Shown: positions 1-5,641 of the stretch, in pieces
How positions within the stretch are numbered: position 1 is the first letter of the stretch
Layout of the letters: each line of letters starts with the position of its first letter
Assembly (NCBI GenBank): GCA_904501945.1
Contig: CAJGCU010000103.1
Coordinates: 1 to 7,150 of the forward strand
DNA: 7,150 bases
Origin: an uncultured Bacteroidaceae bacterium
GTDB lineage: Bacteria > Bacteroidota > Bacteroidia > Bacteroidales > Bacteroidaceae
Direction: 5' to 3'
Notes under the pieces: model-generated
Database searches by the model: none
What the model was told of the DNA's origin: nothing
The model's input: the letters and a program-made list of their open reading frames with translations, nothing else
Translations under genes and position numbers: made by a program

Positions 1-16
1 GATAATTGAGATTTTT

Positions 17-145
17 CTCACTGATTGCACGGATCACACAGATTTTATGTTGCCGACTGCAACAGGTTTTCTAAAGAGCCTCGCAAGGCTTCCATATCCG
101 TGGAATCTGTGATATCTGTGAGAGAATTTAAAAATATTACTTGGG
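17..145. repeat. 129-bp tandem repeat, unit 1
   Basis: Full unit starting CTCACTGATTGC and ending ATTACTTGGG. It differs from the next unit at only three positions (35, 70 and 127 in this copy). Both ends carry iterated nonamers. The left end reads CTCACTGAT, TGCACGGAT, CACACAGAT (17-43). The right end reads ATCCGTGGA, ATCTGTGAT, ATCTGTGAG (96-122), the reverse complement of the same NNCACnGAT theme. The ends can pair, for example 28-34 with 114-120 and 37-44 with 104-111. Inside lie two hairpins: TGTTGC (48-53) with GCAACA (59-64), and AGCCT (77-81) with AGGCT (86-90). The function is unknown. It resembles the dispersed intergenic repeats I recall from Bacteroides genomes. Confidence 0.9.
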
Positions 146-274
146 CTCACTGATTGCACGGATTACACAGATTTTATGTTGCCGACTGCAACAGGTTTCC
201 TAAAGAGCCTCGCAAGGCTTCCATATCCGTGGAATCTGTGATATCTGTGAGAGAACTTAAAAATATTACTTGGG
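146..274. repeat. 129-bp tandem repeat, unit 2
   Basis: Second full unit, directly abutting the first with no spacer, and 126 of 129 positions identical to it. Both internal hairpins and the paired nonamer arms are intact. The three substitutions all fall outside the hairpin stems: position 164 (T for C, at the edge of the third left nonamer), 199 (C for T) and 256 (C for T). The near identity suggests recent duplication or ongoing homogenisation of the array. Confidence 0.9.
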
Positions 275-367
275 CTCACTGATTGCACGGATCACACAGA
301 TTTTCATGTTGCCGACTGCAACAGGTTACTCCACAAGAGCTGCGCAAAGGACTCTTCATATCGCACT
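275..367. repeat. Degenerate third repeat unit lacking its right arm
   Basis: The left arm is intact (nonamers at 275-283, 284-292 and 293-301), and the TGTTGC/GCAACA hairpin follows after a one-base insertion near 305. Beyond about 328 the sequence diverges. It remains alignable for a while (AAGAGC, GCGCAA and CATATC correspond to the unit core), and a different hairpin, AAGAG (335-339) with CTCTT (352-356), replaces the AGCCT/AGGCT one. The right nonamer arm is missing, so the long outer stem cannot form. This is the boundary of the array next to the first gene, and its end coordinate is approximate. Confidence 0.75.
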
Positions 368-382
368 GGCGTTCAAGAAGAA

Positions 383-400
383 TAATAGGTTAGGCTATTA
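383..400. promoter_or_regulatory. Small inverted repeat in the leader of the first gene
   Basis: TAATAG (383-388) and CTATTA (395-400) are perfect inverted repeats around the six-base loop GTTAGG. They end 16 bases before the ATG at 417. The spot could be a weak hairpin near the ribosome entry site or an operator half-site pair. The stem is short and AT-rich, so chance is a real possibility. No Shine-Dalgarno sequence is present between it and the start codon. Confidence 0.3.
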
Positions 401-416
401 GGATGACAAGTTAAAA

Positions 417-2483
417 ATGAAGATACTGCATGTCATAACATCCCTCCGTACGGGTGGGGCTGAAAAGTTGATGGTGGATATGCTTCCAAGGATGAAAGCG
501 TTGGGAGTGGAGGTGGATTTGTGCGTGTTTGATGGTATACGAATGCCTTTCTATGAGGAGTTGGAGAAGAAGGGGGTGAAAATCATTCCATTAGGCCATT
601 CTGTATATTCGTTGGTGAATATATGGGGGCTGCTGAAATTGATGAGGAAATATGATGTGGTGCATACCCATAATACTCCTGCGCAATTGTGTGCCGCTAT
701 TGCCAATTTATTTGTACAAACAAGACTAATTACAACAGAGCATAGTACAAATAACCGAAGAAGAGGAAAGAAGTGGTTAAAACCACTGGATAAATGGTTG
801 TATAGAAGTTTTGAGAAGATAGTTTGTGTGTCAGATGTGGCTGCTTTGCATATAAAGGATTATGTCGGAGAAGAAAGCATTTATACAATAACTATCCCCA
901 ATGGAATCTGTACATCGGAGTTTGAGCAAGCAGAAGAATCGAAAGAGCTTTTACGGGATTATGGGGATTGTAAAAAGTGTGTGATGGTCGCTGGATTCAG
1001 ATATGAAAAAGACCAGAAAACTTTAATTAGAGCCTATTGTTCCCTTCCTGAAAATCACCATCTTTTTTTAATTGGCGATGGAGAAAAGCGACAGGAATTA
1101 GAAGAACTGATAAAGTCGCTGAGACTTGAAAGCCGGATTCATTTGCTTGGCATTAGGAAGGATGTAAAAGAATTGTTAAAGGCCGCAGATGTAATCGTCA
1201 TGTCAAGTCATAGAGAGGGACTTTCTCTTTCTTCTCTTGAAGGGATGGCAAGTGGCAGGCCTTTCATTGCGAGTGATGTGGAGGGGCTTCGTGACATCGT
1301 TGGAGGGTATGGCGTTCTGTTCCCCCATGAAGATGCCCAGGCGTTAGCAAGGGAAATAAGAAAGTTATGTGAAGATGGTGGGTATTGTAAGGAGGTGGTA
1401 AAGAGATGCCAAGAACGGGCAAGGATGTTTGACATTGGTGTTATGGTGGAGCGGTATATGGATTTGTATCAGGATGGGAGTGAGATAAATACTGCCGTTC
1501 CGCCGTCTTATAGTGTTGCTATCAGGACCTTGGGCTTGGCTGGTGAGGCTTTTAGAAGGGAATTGGTTTCTTTGTATAAGCAGATCCTAAAGCCTCAGAA
1601 GGTGGTGGTATATATCGCTGAGGGGTATGAATGTCCAGATTGGCGGGTGGGAAATGAAGAGTATGTTTATGTGAAGCGAGGAATGGTTGCCCAGAGGGCA
1701 TTGAGATATGAAGAGATAGAGACGGAATATGTGTTGTTGCTGGATGATGATGTGGAACTTGCAGAGGATAGTGTAGAGAGAATGCTGAAGGCGATGGTGA
1801 AGGTTGATGCGGACTGTGTGGGAGCTGATACATACAAAAATCAGGATATGCCGTTGTGGCAGAAGCTGTATGCTGTGGCGACGAATCTTGTTTTTCCTCA
1901 TGGGGACAAGAAATGGGCTTTTAAGATTCATGGAAATGGAAGCTTTTCCTATTTGAAGCGTGTCCCGGAGAGCAAACTGCTTCCGACTCAATATGTGGCA
2001 GGTCCATGCGCTATGTGGAGGAAAAAGGCTGTGCTGCAGTTGCATTGGGAAGATGAGGTGTGGATGGATGAGATGGATTTCTCTTATATGGACGATACCG
2101 TAGAGTCGTATAAACTGCATGTGAATGGCGGAAAGATGTATTTGCTGTATGGCAGTGGCGCAACGAATCTGAATGCGAAAACGGCGAGTGGAAATTACCG
2201 TTCGAAGGCGACGATGTTCTATACGCGTGCCCGATTGGGTTTCTGTGTGTGGTGGAGAACTATTTATGAGGTAAGGAAGATGGAGATGAAAGATGGCGGA
2301 ATGCCATGGGGCGTTGTGATGGCGTATGTGCTGAAGGCTTGCTGGCTTGCGGTGGTGAATGTGGTGGCAGGCATGTGTTATCTGAATCCCAAAATTCCTT
2401 ACTACTATGTGAAAGGTATTGCGGATGGATGGAATTTTGTGCATTCTGACAAGTATAAGAAAATCTGGAATTATAAACTCTAG
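417..2483 (+). CDS. Two-domain glycosyltransferase: GT4 fused to GT2
   Basis: A 688-residue cytoplasmic glycosyltransferase, probably adding two successive sugars to the lipid-linked repeat unit. Residues 1 to about 352 form a GT4 (GT-B fold) enzyme: a GGAEK loop at 13-17, HTHN at 83-86, PNGI at 161-164 and the family E-x7-E signature with glutamates at 267 and 275. A short linker leads to a GT2-type (GT-A fold) domain from about 364: SVAIRTLG at 366-373, DDDVE at 443-447 as the metal and nucleotide-sugar site, GPCAMWR at 529-535 and the acidic DEMD at 551-554 as candidate catalytic base region. A hydrophobic stretch at about 631-656 may contact the membrane. A single GT4 or GT2 enzyme is usually 300-400 residues, so this is a true double-length fusion in one uninterrupted frame. 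The ATG at 417 fits the GT4 N-terminus MKILHVI; no Shine-Dalgarno precedes it. The GT4 part is AT-richer than the GT2 part. Donors and acceptors cannot be told from sequence. Confidence 0.9.
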   Translation: MKILHVITSLRTGGAEKLMVDMLPRMKALGVEVDLCVFDGIRMPFYEELEKKGVKIIPLGHSVYSLVNIWGLLKLMRKYDVVHTHNTPAQLCAAIANLFVQTRLITTEHSTNNRRRGKKWLKPLDKWLYRSFEKIVCVSDVAALHIKDYVGEESIYTITIPNGICTSEFEQAEESKELLRDYGDCKKCVMVAGFRYEKDQKTLIRAYCSLPENHHLFLIGDGEKRQELEELIKSLRLESRIHLLGIRKDVKELLKAADVIVMSSHREGLSLSSLEGMASGRPFIASDVEGLRDIVGGYGVLFPHEDAQALAREIRKLCEDGGYCKEVVKRCQERARMFDIGVMVERYMDLYQDGSEINTAVPPSYSVAIRTLGLAGEAFRRELVSLYKQILKPQKVVVYIAEGYECPDWRVGNEEYVYVKRGMVAQRALRYEEIETEYVLLLDDDVELAEDSVERMLKAMVKVDADCVGADTYKNQDMPLWQKLYAVATNLVFPHGDKKWAFKIHGNGSFSYLKRVPESKLLPTQYVAGPCAMWRKKAVLQLHWEDEVWMDEMDFSYMDDTVESYKLHVNGGKMYLLYGSGATNLNAKTASGNYRSKATMFYTRARLGFCVWWRTIYEVRKMEMKDGGMPWGVVMAYVLKACWLAVVNVVAGMCYLNPKIPYYYVKGIADGWNFVHSDKYKKIWNYKL

Positions 2484-2486
2484 GGT

Positions 2487-3488
2487 ATGCTGTCGGTGAT
2501 AGTTCCTGTATATAACGCTGAGAAGTTCTTGGCACGCTGTCTGGACTCCTTGCTGGAGCAGGGGGTGGAGGATTATGAGATTGTATGTGTGAATGATGGT
2601 AGCACGGATGGTAGCGGAGAAATTCTGCAGCGATATAAAAGGAAAAATCCAACGGTGATTAAGGTGCTGGAACAAGAGAATCGAGGACTGCCGGCTGCGA
2701 GAAATGAGGGAATGAGGATTGCAAGGGGCGATGTGCTTGCCTTTTGCGATGCTGACGATTATCTGGTTCCTGGGGCTTATCGTTATCTGCTGGAAACTTT
2801 CTGGACAGAGGATACGGAACTGTTGAGGTTTGATTCGGTGACGCTGGACCGAAAGATGCTGAAAACGTGGAAGGAGAAGGATGAACTGGAGGGGAGCATG
2901 CTATTTGAGGGGGATGCCTGTGACTTTCTGAAGAGGGGAGGGAGGTGCCTGTGCTTCGTGTGGAGCTATCTGTACAGAAAGTCTTTCTTGATGGAGCATG
3001 GAATCGCGTTTCGGGCGCTGAAGCAATGTGAAGACACTGCTTTTAATCTGGATGTGTATATGTGCAATCCGCACATGAGATATGTGAATGCCAATGTATA
3101 TAGATATATGACCTCGGAGGGGCAAGTGACCCGCTGCAGGGAGGCTTACTATCTGCGTGATGCGGTGGAGAGCTATGTGCTCCTGTTTGAGAAGATGAGA
3201 AGTTATGCACGGCAATATCCTCAGCATGCATGGGCTCTGAATCGTTATGTGGAGCTGGAAATGATGCCTTGCTTTAGCAGGGTGCTTTCGGTGAAGTACA
3301 GCAAGGCTGAAATGTTGTCGCTTAGAGGGGTGCTATGGGGGATGGAAGTGCTGCCTATGCGTTCTCGAAGCATGGTGGCATGGATGGTCAATGCTGTCAT
3401 GAACAATTATGTTTCTTATTTTGTGGCATGTGTTTTGTATAGGAATTTTTTTATTCCTTATATCTTGCCGCGTTTAAGCAGGAATTGA
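2487..3488 (+). CDS. Family 2 glycosyltransferase
   Basis: A 333-residue GT2 (GT-A fold, inverting) enzyme that should transfer a sugar from a nucleotide donor to the growing repeat unit on the cytoplasmic face of the inner membrane. The N-terminus MLSVIVPVYN is the classic family start. The nucleotide-binding segment NDGSTDGS lies at 36-43, the metal-binding DADD (DXD) at 88-91, and an acidic CEDTAFN at 181-187 matches the ED position of the usual catalytic base. The rest (about 220-333) is a variable tail, with a hydrophobic patch near 308-328 that may lie against the membrane. The ATG comes 3 bases after the stop of the preceding fusion gene and the stop lies 3 bases before the next ATG, so the three glycosyltransferase genes are surely co-transcribed. 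The sugar specificity is unknown. Confidence 0.92.
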   Translation: MLSVIVPVYNAEKFLARCLDSLLEQGVEDYEIVCVNDGSTDGSGEILQRYKRKNPTVIKVLEQENRGLPAARNEGMRIARGDVLAFCDADDYLVPGAYRYLLETFWTEDTELLRFDSVTLDRKMLKTWKEKDELEGSMLFEGDACDFLKRGGRCLCFVWSYLYRKSFLMEHGIAFRALKQCEDTAFNLDVYMCNPHMRYVNANVYRYMTSEGQVTRCREAYYLRDAVESYVLLFEKMRSYARQYPQHAWALNRYVELEMMPCFSRVLSVKYSKAEMLSLRGVLWGMEVLPMRSRSMVAWMVNAVMNNYVSYFVACVLYRNFFIPYILPRLSRN

Positions 3489-3491
3489 GAT

Positions 3492-4301
3492 ATGATACCT
3501 AAGATTATTCATTACAGCTGGATTTCAGCAGATCCCAAGCCGGAGTTGGTGCAGCGTTGTATGAAAACCTGGAAGGAAGTGCTGCCCGACTATGAGGTGG
3601 TCTTGTGGGATGCAAAGAAGATTCAGGAAGAAATACAGTGTGAATTTGTGGATGAGGCAATCAGTGTGCGTAAATGGGCTTTTGCGGCTGATGTTGTGAG
3701 GTTGCATGCTGTATATAAATATGGTGGAATCTGGCTGGATTCTGATGTGGAAGTGAAGAAATCGTTTGATGATTTGCTGGAGAATCGGCTTTTCATCGGA
3801 CAGGAGGCTGCTACTTTCTTTGCGTTTCATACGGCTTTTAAGGAGACGCATCTGACTTCCCATTGCTTTGGAGCAGAACCGAATCACCCGTTTTTGAAGT
3901 TGTGTCTGGACTACTATCAAGGAAGGCATTTTATCACGGGTACGAATGAGAATCTGCCTCAGCATATGCGTTATGACATGACATTATTGCCGTTGATTCA
4001 GTCGCAGCTGATTCGTCAGTTTGGATATAATGCTCAGGCTTGTTTCTATAACAAGACGCAATGTGTGCAGGAGGGAATTTGTGTATATCCTTCATTCTAT
4101 TTTGATGCTCCCAAATCTCGTTCAATGAAGGATGTGTATTGCATTCATCAATGTATGGAGTCGTGGGGAAAGGGTGGAGTGCCTCGTCCGAGAACGTATG
4201 GCACTTGGAAGCAGGTGGTGTATTGGGGCGTGATGGATGTTGTCAATTTCTTGCCTCGCTTGTTTGGCAAGGAGCTTTGCTGGTGCTTTTATAAATGGTG
4301 A
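3492..4301 (+). CDS. Family 32 (OCH1-like) capsular glycosyltransferase
   Basis: A 269-residue glycosyltransferase of the GT32 / sugar-binding DXD family, common in bacterial capsule clusters and related to yeast Och1 mannosyltransferase. It starts with the family hallmark IPKIIHYSW (2-10). The core ADVVRLHAVYKYGGIWLDSD (66-85) carries the conserved Asp-67 and Arg-70, the YGG turn, and the DSD metal-binding motif at 83-85. HCFGAEP (124-130) and a C-terminal IHQCMESW segment (218-225) also fit the family. Known members use mannose, galactose or other UDP/GDP donors, and this one cannot be assigned. The length is normal. The start ATG is 3 bases after the previous stop. After the stop there is a 163-bp gap, so this gene may close the first transcriptional block. 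Confidence 0.9.
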   Translation: MIPKIIHYSWISADPKPELVQRCMKTWKEVLPDYEVVLWDAKKIQEEIQCEFVDEAISVRKWAFAADVVRLHAVYKYGGIWLDSDVEVKKSFDDLLENRLFIGQEAATFFAFHTAFKETHLTSHCFGAEPNHPFLKLCLDYYQGRHFITGTNENLPQHMRYDMTLLPLIQSQLIRQFGYNAQACFYNKTQCVQEGICVYPSFYFDAPKSRSMKDVYCIHQCMESWGKGGVPRPRTYGTWKQVVYWGVMDVVNFLPRLFGKELCWCFYKW

Positions 4302-4464
4302 TGAGGGATATTTTTTTCATTATATATAGCGTACCCCTCGGGTCCGATATAGCGTACCCCTCGGGTTTGGTAAGGTGTACCCCTCGGGTCCGGTGCTGAA
4401 GTCAGTTGATGGAATCATTGCTTTTTTATGCTTAGGATGATGTTGAATAGGTCTTGTTAATGAT
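4302..4464. other. Intergenic gap with short tandem repeats
   Basis: This is the only gap longer than 30 bases between genes after position 417. It opens with a seven-base T run (about 4311-4317) and an alternating TA tract (4321-4328), then holds three 23-bp tandem repeats (4325-4393) and about 70 bases of unremarkable sequence up to the GNAT start codon. The T run has no stem immediately before it, so I do not call it a terminator. No TAnnTTTG promoter match is convincing. Confidence 0.6.
4325..4393. repeat. Three 23-bp tandem repeats with GC-rich core
   Basis: The units are 4325-4347, 4348-4370 and 4371-4393. They share the core GTACCCCTCGGGT; unit 1 starts TATAGC, unit 2 TATAGC and unit 3 TAAGGT. 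Units differ mainly at the last four bases and the first few of unit 3. Each core contains ACCC-CTC-GGGT, a short 4-bp stem with a 3-base loop (4333-4343 in unit 1), and the GGGT of one unit can also pair with the ACCC of the next. There are no unique spacers, so this is not a CRISPR. It could be a protein-binding array, an RNA structure between two gene blocks, or a slippage-prone microrepeat. Confidence 0.85.
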
Positions 4465-5058
4465 ATGTTATACGAATTAGCACATACGATACAGAAGAAT
4501 GCTCCGTGGATATGGGAAGGAGTGGAAGGGCTGAACACGTTGCTGTTCAGACTGAGAGTGGGGAGGCGCAGATTGCGTTTGGCGGACTGCTGTCCAGAGG
4601 GGGTGAGAGTGGCAGATGAACGTGACGCTGCCGCTTTGGCTGATTTTTTCAAGCGTCAGCCTGATGGGGCGTTCCGATGGTTTAAGCCGCATGCCTTTGA
4701 TGAGGCTGCCATGCGGAGGCTGCTGAGAAAATACACATATATTATATATATAGAGGAGGTGGAAGGGGAGATTGCTGGATATGCTTTCTTGAGATGCTTT
4801 TTCCATGGGAGGTGTTTTCTTGGGAAAATGGTGGATGTGAATCATCAGGGAAGGGGTATCTGTACTAGATTGTGTGCTGTAGGCATGGAGATGGCTGAGG
4901 TGCTGGGATTGAGAATGTTTGAGAGTATCAATAAGGAGAATGTGGGGTCGATGAGAGCGAGCGAGAAGGCTTGCGATATTGTTGTGGTGGAGGAACTGGA
5001 GAATGGGGATGTGTTGATTGAGGATTATAAAAAGGGAAGTTTGAAAAGAAAGGAGTGA
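4465..5058 (+). CDS. GNAT-family N-acetyltransferase
   Basis: A 197-residue protein with an acetyl-CoA-dependent GNAT fold at about 47-175. The acetyl-CoA pyrophosphate-binding loop is QGRGIC at 128-133, matching the (Q/R)xxGx(G/A) signature with the last position altered. It follows the beta strand LGKMVDVN (119-126). NVGSMRASEKA at 159-169 is the usual late motif (N-x-x-S-x-x-x-x-E-K). The first 45 residues are a basic extension, with VGRRRLRL at 32-39. In this context the likely substrate is the amino group of a nucleotide-activated sugar, the product of the aminotransferase at the end of the window, but that is inference; the sequence does not fix the substrate. The gene sits four bases upstream of the phosphoglycosyl transferase gene. 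The ATG at 4465 is the only early in-frame start; no Shine-Dalgarno precedes it. Confidence 0.82.
   Translation: MLYELAHTIQKNAPWIWEGVEGLNTLLFRLRVGRRRLRLADCCPEGVRVADERDAAALADFFKRQPDGAFRWFKPHAFDEAAMRRLLRKYTYIIYIEEVEGEIAGYAFLRCFFHGRCFLGKMVDVNHQGRGICTRLCAVGMEMAEVLGLRMFESINKENVGSMRASEKACDIVVVEELENGDVLIEDYKKGSLKRKE
4531..4550 (+). other. Perfect hairpin early in the GNAT coding region
   Basis: CTGAACA (4531-4537) and TGTTCAG (4544-4550) are exact inverted repeats around the six-base loop CGTTGC. The hairpin begins 66 bases after the start codon and encodes residues around LNTLLFR. It could affect early elongation or mRNA stability, or be chance. There is no T run after it, so it is not an intrinsic terminator. 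Confidence 0.35.
5049..5055 (+). promoter_or_regulatory. Shine-Dalgarno-like AAAGGAG before the phosphoglycosyl transferase
   Basis: AAAGGAG ends seven bases before the ATG at 5063 and lies in the last codons of the GNAT gene, just before its TGA. It is the only strong Shine-Dalgarno match at a start in this window; the other six starts lack one, as is usual in Bacteroidetes. It supports the chosen start and may help translational re-initiation. Because it also encodes Lys-Glu at the protein's C-terminus (KRKE), it could be coincidental. Confidence 0.45.
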
Positions 5059-5062
5059 CGGG

Positions 5063-5641
5063 ATGGCAAAATGGCTTTTTGACAGAATTGTTTCTTTTGT
5101 TGGGCTGCTGTTTTTGTGGCCTGTCTTGCTGGTGCTGTGGATTCTGATACGCGTGAAGATGCCGGGCGGTCCTGCCATTTTCACTCAAAAGCGAGTGGGC
5201 AAGGATGGCGAGCTGTTTACGATGTATAAGTTCAGGAGCATGACGGTGGGGCATGGAGGAAGTTCTGTGTCGGTGGCTGGTGAGAGCAGGATTACTCCGC
5301 TGGGCGCTAAACTGAGAAAGTATAAGCTGGACGAACTGCCTGAATTGTGGAATGTGCTGATTGGGGACATGAGCTTTGTGGGACCTCGTCCTGATGTGCC
5401 GGGCTATGCGGATATGCTGGAAGGGGAGGATCGGCTGATATTGAAGTTGCGGCCAGGCATTACAGGACCTGCGTCTTTGAAATACAGGAATGAGGAGGAA
5501 ATCCTGGCTCAGGTGGATGACCCGCAAAGGTATAATGATGAGGTGATTTATCCTGACAAGGTGAGAATCAACCTCGATTATTATCATCATCATTCTCTGG
5601 CGGGAGATATTAAACTGATTATGGAGACTATCTATGGGTAA
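5063..5641 (+). CDS. Monotopic phosphoglycosyl transferase (PglC/WcfS type initiating enzyme)
   Basis: A 192-residue membrane enzyme that transfers a sugar-1-phosphate from a UDP-sugar to undecaprenyl phosphate, the first membrane step of polysaccharide assembly. Its size is that of the minimal PglC-like core, without the four extra membrane helices of WbaP-type enzymes. Residues 9-30 form one hydrophobic segment broken by Pro-20, as in the re-entrant helix of this family. KRVGKDG (43-49), YKFRSM (55-60), the catalytic Asp-Glu pair at 90-91 in LDELPELWNVL, GDMSFVGPRP (101-110) and RPGITGP (130-136) are all present. In Bacteroides fragilis the relative WcfS loads AATGal; in Campylobacter PglC loads diacetylbacillosamine. 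A similar diamino or acetamido sugar is plausible here, given the neighbouring GNAT and aminotransferase genes. The stop overlaps the next gene's start by 8 nt. Confidence 0.93.
   Translation: MAKWLFDRIVSFVGLLFLWPVLLVLWILIRVKMPGGPAIFTQKRVGKDGELFTMYKFRSMTVGHGGSSVSVAGESRITPLGAKLRKYKLDELPELWNVLIGDMSFVGPRPDVPGYADMLEGEDRLILKLRPGITGPASLKYRNEEEILAQVDDPQRYNDEVIYPDKVRINLDYYHHHSLAGDIKLIMETIYG

Larger units (their letters stand above)
1..416. other. Gene-free upstream region with tandem repeats
   Basis: I see no credible coding region in these 416 bases. Most of the stretch (17 to about 367) is three copies of one repeat unit, the last degenerate. After the repeats come a short hairpin (383-400) and an A-rich leader running into the first gene. 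No TAnnTTTG promoter element is convincing here, so transcription of the first gene may start within a repeat in a form I cannot recognise, or come from further upstream. A three-codon ATG-to-stop string at 403-414 ends three bases before the first gene, but it is too short to call. Confidence 0.7.

Noticed and set aside
17..367. CRISPR array at the start of the window
   Set aside because: The 129-bp units abut with no unique spacers and contain long internal structure, and no cas gene is near.
403..414. Three-codon ATG ACA AGT TAA string before the first gene, as a leader peptide
   Set aside because: It is too short to distinguish from chance, has no ribosome-binding evidence, and encodes nothing informative.
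1587..2675. Long minus-strand open frame (about 360 codons) opposite the GT2 half of the fusion gene
   Set aside because: It is the antisense shadow of a clearly coding GT2 domain. Its translation is rich in His, Ile, Leu and Ser without any recognisable motif, and it crosses the boundary between two real genes.
4302..4320. Intrinsic terminator after the GT32 gene, suggested by the T run
   Set aside because: No GC-rich stem directly precedes the T run; the repeat stems lie after it.
4325..4393. CRISPR-like array of 23-bp repeats
   Set aside because: Units are contiguous with no spacers between them; this is a simple tandem repeat.
4731..4753. AT-rich alternating tract inside the GNAT gene, resembling a promoter or slippage site
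   Set aside because: It encodes the beta strand YTYIIYIEE in frame with normal GNAT sequence on both sides, and it lacks a TAnnTTTG element.
5580..5597. TATCATCATCAT run in the phosphoglycosyl transferase gene as a phase-variable microsatellite
   Set aside because: Only three CAT units are present, in frame as YYHHHS, and a change of one unit would not shift the frame.
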